Shown: piece by piece, positions 1 through 6,264 of the stretch
How positions within the stretch are numbered: the first letter of the stretch is position 1
How the letters are laid out: every line of letters begins with the position of its first letter
NCBI GenBank assembly: GCA_019689695.1
Contig: JADGHA010000189.1
Coordinates: 1-7,620, forward strand
From: Micromonosporaceae bacterium
GTDB taxonomy: Bacteria; Actinomycetota; Actinomycetes; Mycobacteriales; Micromonosporaceae
DNA length: 7,620 nt
Direction of reading: 5' to 3'
The notes under the pieces: model-generated
The model's database searches: none
Seen by the model: only the letters and a program-made list of their open reading frames with translations
Told to the model about the DNA's origin: nothing
Translations under genes and position numbers: made by a program

Positions 1-1134
1 CTGCTGTTCCTCTCCGGCGGGCCGGGCCAGCCCGGCGCCGGCCTGGTCGGCACCATCAGCCAGCGGGTGTCGTACCTGCTGAACGACTACCGACTGGTCA
101 TGATCGACCAGCGGGGTACCGGCGAGGGTGCGATCAACTGCCCGCGGCTTCAGGTTGAGGCTGGCGTTTCGGACATCACGCCGCCGTCGGCGGAGGCGGT
201 CCGCGAGTGCGCCGACCTGCTCGGCGTGACCCGCAACTTCTACACCACCTCGGACACCGTGGCCGACCTGGAGGACCTGCGCCGGGCGCTGGGTGTACCA
301 CGGTGGACGGTGGACGGGGTCTCCTACGGCAGCTTTGTCGGCATCCAGTACGGCCTGACTTATCGGAAGCGGGTGACCCGGCTGGTGCTCGACTCGGTGG
401 TGCCGCAGGACACCGCTGACCCGCTCTACGTGGACAGCCTGCACCGCACCGCGTTCGTGCTGCGCGAGGCGTGCCGGGAGCAGGACTGCGGCTTCGACCC
501 GGCGGCTGAGCTCGCCGACGTGGTCCGCCGGTACGACAACGGAGTCGGCGTCTTCGACCTGATCGTCATCGCCAGCATCGTCGACCCGAAACTCACCGCG
601 ACCAACTTCTTCCCGGTGTTGTCGCTGCTGCACCAGGCCGCCCAGGGCAACCCGGACCCGCTCAACCAGGCGATCGACAACCTGCGCAAGTTCGGGCTGC
701 AGGCGCCGCCCGAGGAGTACAGCTCCGGTCTGCACGTGGCGACGCTCTGCGCGGACCTGACCCACGCGCCGTGGGGCGACGCATCGGCGCCGCTTGCCAT
801 TCGCGACGCCGCGGTGGCCCGGGCGCTGGCCAAGCTGCACCCGAGCGAGACGTGGCCGTTCGAGCCCGAGACGGCGGTCGGCCAGGGGATCATCCAGGGC
901 TGCCGGTACTGGCCCCCGGCGCGCCCCAACGTGCAGCCGAAGCACCACCGGCTGACCATGCCGGTGCTGCTGATCAACGGTGACCGGGACCTGTCCACGC
1001 CGCTGGAGTGGGCGCGCGAGCAGGCGGCACGCACCCCGCGGGGCAAGTTGGTGGTCATCCACGGGATGGGCCACTCCATCCAGGGCCGCAACCCGGCCGG
1101 CGACGCGGCGGTCCGCGCCTTCCTGCTCGGCTGA
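1..1134 (+). CDS. TAP-like alpha/beta-hydrolase, probable secreted peptidase (5' partial)
   Basis: The reading frame is open from base 1 and ends at TGA 1132-1134, giving 377 residues. The true start lies upstream, and an internal GTG at 67 is not a credible start because it would remove the oxyanion-hole motif. Seen, numbering from the window start: GGPGQPG (about 6-12, oxyanion loop), MIDQRGTG (about 34-41), nucleophile elbow GVSYGS with Ser108, NGDRDLSTP with probable acid Asp330, and HGMGHS with probable His358. This order matches the Streptomyces tripeptidyl aminopeptidase/prolyl aminopeptidase group with a C-terminal TAP-like domain (CRYWP before the acid loop). Several cysteines (in INCP, CREQDCG, TLCADL and GCRYWP) would suit disulfides in an exported protein; the signal peptide, if any, is outside the window. 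Family members usually have about 450-520 residues, so roughly 80-140 are missing. The likely role is removal of N-terminal di- or tripeptides from peptides outside the cell, but the exact substrate, or even esterase rather than peptidase activity, cannot be settled from sequence. Confidence 0.88.
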   Translation: MLFLSGGPGQPGAGLVGTISQRVSYLLNDYRLVMIDQRGTGEGAINCPRLQVEAGVSDITPPSAEAVRECADLLGVTRNFYTTSDTVADLEDLRRALGVPRWTVDGVSYGSFVGIQYGLTYRKRVTRLVLDSVVPQDTADPLYVDSLHRTAFVLREACREQDCGFDPAAELADVVRRYDNGVGVFDLIVIASIVDPKLTATNFFPVLSLLHQAAQGNPDPLNQAIDNLRKFGLQAPPEEYSSGLHVATLCADLTHAPWGDASAPLAIRDAAVARALAKLHPSETWPFEPETAVGQGIIQGCRYWPPARPNVQPKHHRLTMPVLLINGDRDLSTPLEWAREQAARTPRGKLVVIHGMGHSIQGRNPAGDAAVRAFLLG

Positions 1135-1147
1135 CACCCTCCTCCTC

Positions 1148-1245
1148 GCCCCCCTTTCCCGCGATCTTGCACTTGTGTACCCCGATAAAAGAGACATGTG
1201 ATGCTATTTCGGGGGGCACAACTGCAAGATCGCGGGAAGGGGGGC
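1148..1245. repeat. Long near-perfect inverted repeat (hairpin/cruciform element)
   Basis: The left arm 1148-1177 pairs with the right arm 1217-1245. Paired blocks are 1148-1154 with 1239-1245 (7 bp), 1158-1171 with 1223-1236 (14 bp, core CCCGCGATCTTGCA), and 1173-1177 with 1217-1221 (5 bp). They are interrupted only by TTT versus AA (one extra base) and a C/C mismatch at 1172/1222. Inside, CCCCGA 1180-1185 pairs with TCGGGG 1209-1214, so the stem almost continues to an A/T-rich centre. It lies 13 bp after the hydrolase stop and 67 bp before the ppc start. It could act as a factor-independent terminator for the hydrolase, as a dispersed non-coding repeat of the genome (MITE- or REP-like), or both. 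No target-site duplication is visible at the ends. I recall similar CGCGATCTTGCA palindromes between genes of Micromonospora relatives, but could not check this. Confidence 0.85.
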
Positions 1246-1248
1246 ACG

Positions 1249-1268
1249 GGTGCGGATAGCATCGCACC
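1249..1268 (+). promoter_or_regulatory. Small hairpin with -10-like hexamer in the ppc leader
   Basis: GGTGC 1249-1253 pairs with GCACC 1264-1268, and GAT 1255-1257 pairs with ATC 1261-1263. One G (1254) is bulged and the loop is AGC. The hexamer TAGCAT at 1257-1262 fits the loose actinobacterial -10 pattern TAnnnT and would place a start of transcription near 1269, about 44 bases before the ppc start codon. No good -35 element is visible at the expected distance; the bases there belong to the G-rich arm of the inverted repeat. This is a weak candidate promoter or leader structure, named only because the ppc promoter should lie in this gap. Confidence 0.2.
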
Positions 1269-1300
1269 GGGGCCGGACAGCGCCGTCCACGTACTCACCC

Positions 1301-1307
1301 GAAGGAG
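1301..1307 (+). promoter_or_regulatory. Ribosome binding site of ppc (decides the start)
   Basis: GAAGGAG at 1301-1307 is followed by five bases and then GTG at 1313. This strong Shine-Dalgarno match selects GTG 1313 over the in-frame ATG at 1250, which has no such site, lies just after the inverted repeat and would add 21 residues unlike any PEP carboxylase N-terminus I know. Confidence 0.8.
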
Positions 1308-1312
1308 CGAGA

Positions 1313-4120
1313 GTGAGCGACGCGGACGCCGCGCTGCGGGCGGACATCCGGCGAGTCGGCACGCTGCTGGGCCAGACGCTGGTCCGGCAGGAGGGGCAGG
1401 CGCTGCTCGACCTGGTCGAGGACGTACGGGCGCTGGTGCGCTCCGATCCCGAGGCCGCCGCCGAGCGACTGGCCCGGCTGGACGTGGCCACCGGGACCAA
1501 GCTGGCCCGGGCCTTCTCCACCTACTTCCACCTGGCGAACATCATCGAGCAGGTGCACCGGGCGCGCGACCTGCGGCGCCGGCGCGGTACGCACGGCGGG
1601 TGGCTGGACCAGGCGGCCAAGCTGATCGCCGAGCGCGGCGTTCCGGGCGACGAGGTGGCCGCCGCGGCCCGGCGCCTCGGCGTGCGCCCGGTGTTCACCG
1701 CGCACCCGACCGAGGCGGCCCGCCGCTCGATCCTGACCAAGCTGCGCGGGATCGCCGACGTGCTGGACGCCGAGGCGGCGACCGCGGCGCTGTACGGCGC
1801 GACCGACCCGGCACCCACCGACCGGCGCCTGGCCGAGCTGCTGGACCTGCTGTGGCAGACCGACGAGCTGCGGCTGGACCGGCCCCACCCGAGCGACGAG
1901 GCCCGCAACGCCATCTACTACCTGACCGACCTGTACGCCGACGCGGCCTCCCGGGTGCTCGACGACCTCGCCGAGACGCTGCGCTCGCTCGGCGCGCAGA
2001 TCGCGCCGACCGCCCGCCCGCTCAGCTTCGGCAGCTGGATCGGCGGCGACCGGGACGGCAACCCGTACGTGACCCCGGCGGTGACCCGGGACGTCCTGCT
2101 CATGCAGCACGAGTACGGGATCCGGGCCGCCGAGGCGGCGATGGACCTGTTGATCGAGGAGGTGTCGGTCTCCGCGCGGCTGCGGCAGGTGTCGCTGGAC
2201 CTGTCCGCCAGCCTGGCCAAGGACCTGGACGCGTTGCCCGAGGTGGGTGGGCGGTTCCGCCGGGTCAACGCCGAGGAGCCGTACCGGCTGAAGGCCCGCT
2301 GCATCAAGGCGAAACTGGCCAACACCCGCGCGCGCCTGGCGCAGAAGACGCCGCACGTGCCCGGCCGGGACTACCTCGGCTCGGCCGAGCTGGTCGCCGA
2401 CCTGGAGCTGATGCGCGCCTCGCTGGCCCGCAACTGCGGGCAGCTGCCCGCGGTCGGCCGGCTCGCCTCGGTGATCCGCACCGTCTCCTCCTTCGGGCTG
2501 CACCTGGCCACACTGGACATACGCGAGCACGCCGCCGCGCACCACGCCGTGCTCGCCGAGCTGTACGCACGGGTCGGCGAGGTGTCCGACTACGCTGCCC
2601 TGTCCCGTGCCGAGCGCACCGCCCTGCTCGCCAAGGAGCTGAGCGGCCGCCGCCCACTGTCCGGTGTCGATACTGCGCTGAGCGAATCGGCGCGCAAGAC
2701 ATTCGAGGTGTTCACGACGATCCGCGAGGCGCAGGACCGGTTCGGTGCCGAGGTCATCGAGTCGTACATCGTCTCCATGACGCTCGGTGTGGACGACGTC
2801 CTCGCGGCGGTCGTACTGGCCCGCGAGGCGGGGCTGGTGGACGTCCACTCCGGACAGGCCCGGATCGGGTTCGTGCCGCTGCTGGAGTCGGTGGCCGAGC
2901 TGGACTCTGGCGGGCAGCTGCTGGACGAGCTGCTGTCGCTGCCGGCGTACCGGGCGGTCGTGTCGGCTCGCGGCGACGTGCAGGAGGTGATGCTGGGCTA
3001 CTCCGACTCCAACAAGGAGGCCGGCATCACCACCTCCCAGTGGGCGATCCACCGCGCGCAGCGGGCACTGCGCGACGTGGCGGCGCGGCATGGCGTACGG
3101 CTGCGGCTGTTCCACGGCAGGGGCGGCACGGTGGGCCGCGGCGGAGGGCCGGCGCACGAGGCGATCCTGGCCCAGCCGTACGGCACTTTGGACGGTGCCA
3201 TCAAGGTGACCGAGCAGGGTGAGGTCATCTCGGACAAGTACACCCTGCCCGCGCTGGCCCGGGAGAACCTGGAGCTGACCGTGGCCGCGGTGCTGCAGGC
3301 CACGCTGCTGCACACCAAGTCTCGGGTGCCCGCGGACGCGCTCCAGCGCTGGGACGGCGTGATGACCACCGTCTCCGACGCGGCGTACCGGGCGTACCGG
3401 ATGCTGATCGAGGATCCGGACCTGCCGGAGTACTTCTGGGCGTCCACCCCGACTGAGCTGCTCAGCTCGCTCAACATCGGCTCCCGGCCGGCGAAGCGGC
3501 CGGACTCCGGCGCCGGGTTGAGCGGGCTACGCGCCATCCCGTGGGTGTTCGGGTGGACCCAGTCCCGGCAGATCGTGCCCGGCTGGTACGGCGTCGGAAC
3601 CGGCCTGTCCGCGGCACGCAAGGCGGGCCTGGCCGGTGTGCTGGCGGAGATGCACGAGAACTGGCACTTCTTCCGGACCTTCATCTCCAATGTGGAGATG
3701 ATGCTGGCCAAGACCGACCTGGGCATCGCCCGGCGGTACGTGCAGACGCTGGTGCCCGAGCCGCTCCAGCCGATCTTCACCCGGATCGAGGCGGAGTACC
3801 ACCGCACGGTCCGCGAGGTGCTCGCGGTCACCGGCGAGGCGGCACTGCTGGACAGCAACCCGGTGCTGCAGCGCACGCTCGCCGTCCGCGACACCTACCT
3901 GGTCCCGCTGCACCACCAGCAGGTGGCGCTGCTGCGCCAATATCGCGAGCTCGCGAGGGGTACCGGCAAGCCCAGCCGCGAGGTCGGGAGCGCGACCGGC
4001 CAGCGGGGCCGCCGGCCCTCAGCTGCCGGCGGCCCGGGCGTGTGCGTGGACCCCACCCTGGAGCGGGCGCTGCTCACCACGGTCAACGGCATCGCCGCCG
4101 GTATGCGCAACACCGGCTGA
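1313..4120 (+). CDS. ppc: Phosphoenolpyruvate carboxylase
   Basis: This cytosolic enzyme adds bicarbonate to phosphoenolpyruvate to give oxaloacetate and phosphate with Mg or Mn. It refills the citric acid cycle and works as a tetramer in the family. Of 935 residues (E. coli 883, Corynebacterium about 919), the visible signatures are VFTAHPTE with catalytic His131, GGDRDGNP 244-251, YSDSNK 563-568, FHGRGGTVGRGGGP from 600 with His601 and Arg603, QGEVISDKY soon after, IPWVFGWTQSR, and the invariant C-terminus MRNTG. Residues matching the E. coli inhibitor site for aspartate and malate are present: an arginine in the glycine loop (Arg609), Lys800, Arg859 and Asn933. Allosteric feedback is therefore likely. 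A low-complexity stretch of about 30 residues (883-912) replaces a shorter linker before the last helix. The start is GTG with a strong ribosome binding site. The gene seems to be transcribed alone, after the inverted repeat and before a strong hairpin. Identification is secure. Confidence 0.98.
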   Translation: MSDADAALRADIRRVGTLLGQTLVRQEGQALLDLVEDVRALVRSDPEAAAERLARLDVATGTKLARAFSTYFHLANIIEQVHRARDLRRRRGTHGGWLDQAAKLIAERGVPGDEVAAAARRLGVRPVFTAHPTEAARRSILTKLRGIADVLDAEAATAALYGATDPAPTDRRLAELLDLLWQTDELRLDRPHPSDEARNAIYYLTDLYADAASRVLDDLAETLRSLGAQIAPTARPLSFGSWIGGDRDGNPYVTPAVTRDVLLMQHEYGIRAAEAAMDLLIEEVSVSARLRQVSLDLSASLAKDLDALPEVGGRFRRVNAEEPYRLKARCIKAKLANTRARLAQKTPHVPGRDYLGSAELVADLELMRASLARNCGQLPAVGRLASVIRTVSSFGLHLATLDIREHAAAHHAVLAELYARVGEVSDYAALSRAERTALLAKELSGRRPLSGVDTALSESARKTFEVFTTIREAQDRFGAEVIESYIVSMTLGVDDVLAAVVLAREAGLVDVHSGQARIGFVPLLESVAELDSGGQLLDELLSLPAYRAVVSARGDVQEVMLGYSDSNKEAGITTSQWAIHRAQRALRDVAARHGVRLRLFHGRGGTVGRGGGPAHEAILAQPYGTLDGAIKVTEQGEVISDKYTLPALARENLELTVAAVLQATLLHTKSRVPADALQRWDGVMTTVSDAAYRAYRMLIEDPDLPEYFWASTPTELLSSLNIGSRPAKRPDSGAGLSGLRAIPWVFGWTQSRQIVPGWYGVGTGLSAARKAGLAGVLAEMHENWHFFRTFISNVEMMLAKTDLGIARRYVQTLVPEPLQPIFTRIEAEYHRTVREVLAVTGEAALLDSNPVLQRTLAVRDTYLVPLHHQQVALLRQYRELARGTGKPSREVGSATGQRGRRPSAAGGPGVCVDPTLERALLTTVNGIAAGMRNTG

Positions 4121-4164
4121 GCTGCGGATATCCGTCAACTTCCATCGGCTTTCTGCCGGCCGGC

Positions 4165-4193
4165 CACGACTGAAGTCGGCGCGCGTTGTCGTG
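4165..4193 (+). other. Weak hairpin after ppc
   Basis: CACGAC 4165-4170 pairs with GTCGTG 4188-4193 around a 17-base loop. A smaller alternative, CGAC 4167-4170 with GTCG 4175-4178 and loop TGAA, lies inside it. It may assist termination of ppc, but six G/C-rich pairs can easily occur by chance in such DNA. Confidence 0.25.
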
Positions 4194-4231
4194 CTCAGCC
4201 TGGGCGGCACCGGCGGATCCGCCGCGCTCGG

Positions 4232-4253
4232 GGCGGAGACTGTTGTCTCCGCC
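4232..4253 (+). terminator. ppc: Probable ppc terminator hairpin
   Basis: GGCGGAGAC 4232-4240 and GTCTCCGCC 4245-4253 form a perfect 9-bp stem with the tetraloop TGTT. There is no T-tract after it (AAAGGCG follows), as is common for actinobacterial stem-only terminators. It lies 111 bases after the ppc stop and 60 bases before the next start codon, so it fits the end of the ppc transcript. A role as an operator or leader element for the esterase gene is the alternative. The rest of 4121-4313 holds short palindromes (GCCGGCCGGC at 4155-4164 and a 14-base one at 4211-4224) but no gene and no convincing promoter. Confidence 0.6.
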
Positions 4254-4303
4254 AAAGGCGGATGCTGTCATTGAGTCGGTTCTGGGTTGGCGGCGACTGG
4301 GTT

Positions 4304-4310
4304 GAGGTGA
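4304..4310 (+). promoter_or_regulatory. Ribosome binding site of the esterase gene
   Basis: GAGGTGA at 4304-4310 precedes GTG 4314 by three bases. It supports the chosen start, which also gives an N-terminus of normal length for the Fes family. Confidence 0.6.
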
Positions 4311-4313
4311 GCT

Positions 4314-5531
4314 GTGGCGGCAGAGAGCCCGCGCCTGGCGCGGCTTGCCAAGAGCATCGATGAAGGGGTGCCCGGCGCGCTTGACGCCTTCTGGCGCGAG
4401 GTGACCGAGTCCGGTGCCCCACTTGTCGAGCGTCTTGGCGACGGGTCGGCGCTAGTGACGTTCCTCTGGCGCGGCCAGGCACGCTCGGTGGCGACAGACT
4501 GGGGAGTACGGCTCGAGCTTACCCGCCTGGCCGGGACGGACCTGTGGTACGCCACCGAACGGATGTCCACCGACGTCCGTACCGTTTACTACTTTCGTCG
4601 CGACGGCGCGCGGGGCAAACCGTGCACCCCGAACGGGGACGGCCCGGTCCACGTCGATCCGGCGAACCCACGGCGGCTGAGGTTTCCAGCGGATCCTGGT
4701 GATCCGACCGACCAGGACACTTGGGTCTCCATTCTGGAGCTCGCCGATGCCCCGGTCGAACAGTGGAGCATCTCGCGACCCGGCGTTGCCCGCGGCCGAC
4801 TGTTACGGGACACCATCAGGAGTGCCACGCTGGGCGGCCGGCGGCGGGTCTGGGTGTACCGGCCGGCCGGCGTGCCGACCGCCGGGCTGCCGTCGCTGGT
4901 CGTGTTCGACGGCTACCTGGCCCGCACCGTCCTGCGGATTCCCACCACATTGGACAACCTGATCGCGGCACGACAGGTACCGCCGCTGGTGGCCCTTTTC
5001 GTGGCCACGTCGAACGGCAAGCGACGACTCCGGGAGCTGAGCCCCGGACGGCCGATCCGGGACTTCCTGACCGGCGAGTTGATGCCATGGGCCCGCCGGC
5101 GATGGGGTCTGGCGACCGACCCGGCTCGCAACGTCGTCGCTGGAGTGTCGATGGGCGGGCTGGCCGCCGCGTACGCGGGCCTGTGCGCACCAGACGTGTT
5201 CGGCGCGGTCATCGCCCAATCTGGCAGCTTCTGGTGGGCTCCGCCCGGTGCGGAGCCCGGGTGGCTGGCCCGCCGGTTCGCCGATGGTCCTCGGCTGCCG
5301 CTGCGCTTCTATCTCGACGTCGGCAGCCGTGAAACCGAGGACTTTGGACGAGGTCTGACGCAGGTGGCGGCGAACCGGCAGATGCGTGACGCCCTGCTCG
5401 CCCGTGGCTACCCGGTGACCTACGTCGAGTACGCGGGTGGCCACGACTACGTGAACTGGCGCCGAACGTTCGCCGACGCGATGCTCGCCGTGCTCAGTGG
5501 GGCTCCGGGCCCGGCTAGCTCGTCTCGATGA
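4314..5531 (+). CDS. Fes-type enterochelin/ferric-siderophore esterase
   Basis: The 405-residue product has the two-domain layout of enterobactin esterase Fes (about 400 residues). The N-terminal Fes domain (about 10-155) carries VTFLWRG at 48-54 and GTDLWY at 74-79, and DPANPR 115-120 leads to the linker LELADAP 141-147. The esterase-D type alpha/beta-hydrolase domain (about 160-395) carries RVWVYRP 178-183, nucleophile elbow GVSMGG with Ser279, LDVGSRE 334-340 and GGHDYVNWR 375-383 with catalytic His377. Fes enzymes act in the cytoplasm and cut ester bonds of imported ferric catecholate siderophores to release iron. The lack of a signal peptide agrees with that place. The real substrate here (enterobactin-like trilactone, salmochelin-like, or another ester) is unknown. 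No siderophore synthesis, uptake or reductase gene adjoins it, and no iron box is visible upstream. Its third codon positions look less GC-biased than those of ppc. A promoter is not evident in 4254-4303. Confidence 0.9.
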   Translation: MAAESPRLARLAKSIDEGVPGALDAFWREVTESGAPLVERLGDGSALVTFLWRGQARSVATDWGVRLELTRLAGTDLWYATERMSTDVRTVYYFRRDGARGKPCTPNGDGPVHVDPANPRRLRFPADPGDPTDQDTWVSILELADAPVEQWSISRPGVARGRLLRDTIRSATLGGRRRVWVYRPAGVPTAGLPSLVVFDGYLARTVLRIPTTLDNLIAARQVPPLVALFVATSNGKRRLRELSPGRPIRDFLTGELMPWARRRWGLATDPARNVVAGVSMGGLAAAYAGLCAPDVFGAVIAQSGSFWWAPPGAEPGWLARRFADGPRLPLRFYLDVGSRETEDFGRGLTQVAANRQMRDALLARGYPVTYVEYAGGHDYVNWRRTFADAMLAVLSGAPGPASSSR

Positions 5532-5550
5532 GGACGTACGCGAAGCTGGG

Positions 5551-6264
5551 TCAGGAGGTCTCGCCGGTGAGGGTGAAGGAGCGCAGGCGGTCGATGGCGA
5601 GCACCGTGCTGGCCACGGTCAGGATCGCCGCCATCACCACCGCCAGCGGCACCGACACCCGGCCGGTCAGCATGCTGGTGTGGGCGACCGAGTCGGCCAC
5701 CGAGATGGTGTACTGCTGGACGCTGAGCACCCGGGTACCGGAGAGCAGGTTGGTCAGCAGCCCCTCCCAGATCATGATGTACGCCAGCCCGAGCAGCACC
5801 GGCCGCCGGCTGAGCAGGCTCAGCAGCAGGAACAGCGCCGAGTAGGTGACCGCGCCGAGCGCCGTACCGGCCGCCAGCCCGGCGCCCAGCCGGACCGAGT
5901 CGGTCAGCGCTCCGGCCACGAACATCGGGACCGCGGTGCTGACCACCGTGATGGCCGCCGCGACCACCAGCTTGGCCAGGATGATCTCCCGCCGGGGCAG
6001 CGGCTTGGTGAGGATGTGCACCGCGGTGCCGTCCTCGATCTCCGAGCCGAGCACGCCGGCGCCCACCACCAGCGCGACGATCGGCAGCATCACCGCCACG
6101 CCGAGGCCGACCAGCACCGCCGGGCCCCAGTCCGAATTGGACACGCCGGAGGCTCGGCCGAGCGCCACCAGGCCGATGACCAGCACCGGCAGCGGGAAGA
6201 GCAACAGGAAGCGGCGCCGGCCGAACAGCCCGCGCGCGGTGATCCAGGCGATGGTTGGGTTCAT
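5551..6264 (-). CDS. ABC-2 type transporter permease B
   Basis: This is a membrane protein of 237 residues with about six hydrophobic segments (near 18-36, 47-73, 95-119, 126-151, 154-174 and 203-225). After segment 2 comes the cytoplasmic stretch GSEIEDGTAVHILTKPLPRREIILAK (about 73-98), the usual ABC-2 permease loop that probably contacts the ATPase. The start ATG at 6264 overlaps the TGA of the ATPase gene as ATGA, so translation is probably coupled. GGTGG a few bases upstream, inside the ATPase gene, can serve as ribosome binding site. It is the last gene of the export operon, ending 19 bp from the convergent esterase gene. The substrate cannot be read from sequence; related actinobacterial systems are annotated as drug, lipid or peptide exporters, mostly without proof. 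Confidence 0.9.
   Translation of the reverse strand: MNPTIAWITARGLFGRRRFLLLFPLPVLVIGLVALGRASGVSNSDWGPAVLVGLGVAVMLPIVALVVGAGVLGSEIEDGTAVHILTKPLPRREIILAKLVVAAAITVVSTAVPMFVAGALTDSVRLGAGLAAGTALGAVTYSALFLLLSLLSRRPVLLGLAYIMIWEGLLTNLLSGTRVLSVQQYTISVADSVAHTSMLTGRVSVPLAVVMAAILTVASTVLAIDRLRSFTLTGETS

Noticed and set aside
426..1298. 290-residue minus-strand open frame opposite the hydrolase
   Set aside because: Antisense shadow; it would also begin across the inverted repeat, with no good ribosome binding site or domain.
1250..1312. Earlier ATG start for ppc
   Set aside because: No ribosome binding site precedes it, and the added 21 residues are not protein-like for this family; GTG 1313 has a strong site.
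1198..3222. 674-residue plus-strand open frame overlapping ppc
   Set aside because: The translation is almost only Arg, Gly, Ala and Pro, as expected for an off-frame of GC-rich coding DNA; ppc in another frame has every family motif.
1295..3313. 672-residue minus-strand open frame opposite ppc
   Set aside because: Gln/Arg/Gly/Val-rich antisense shadow with no recognisable domain, and it runs out of frame against a fully conserved gene.
4211..4224. 14-base palindrome CGGCGGATCCGCCG as an operator
   Set aside because: Such GC palindromes occur often by chance in this DNA, and no regulator or second copy supports it.
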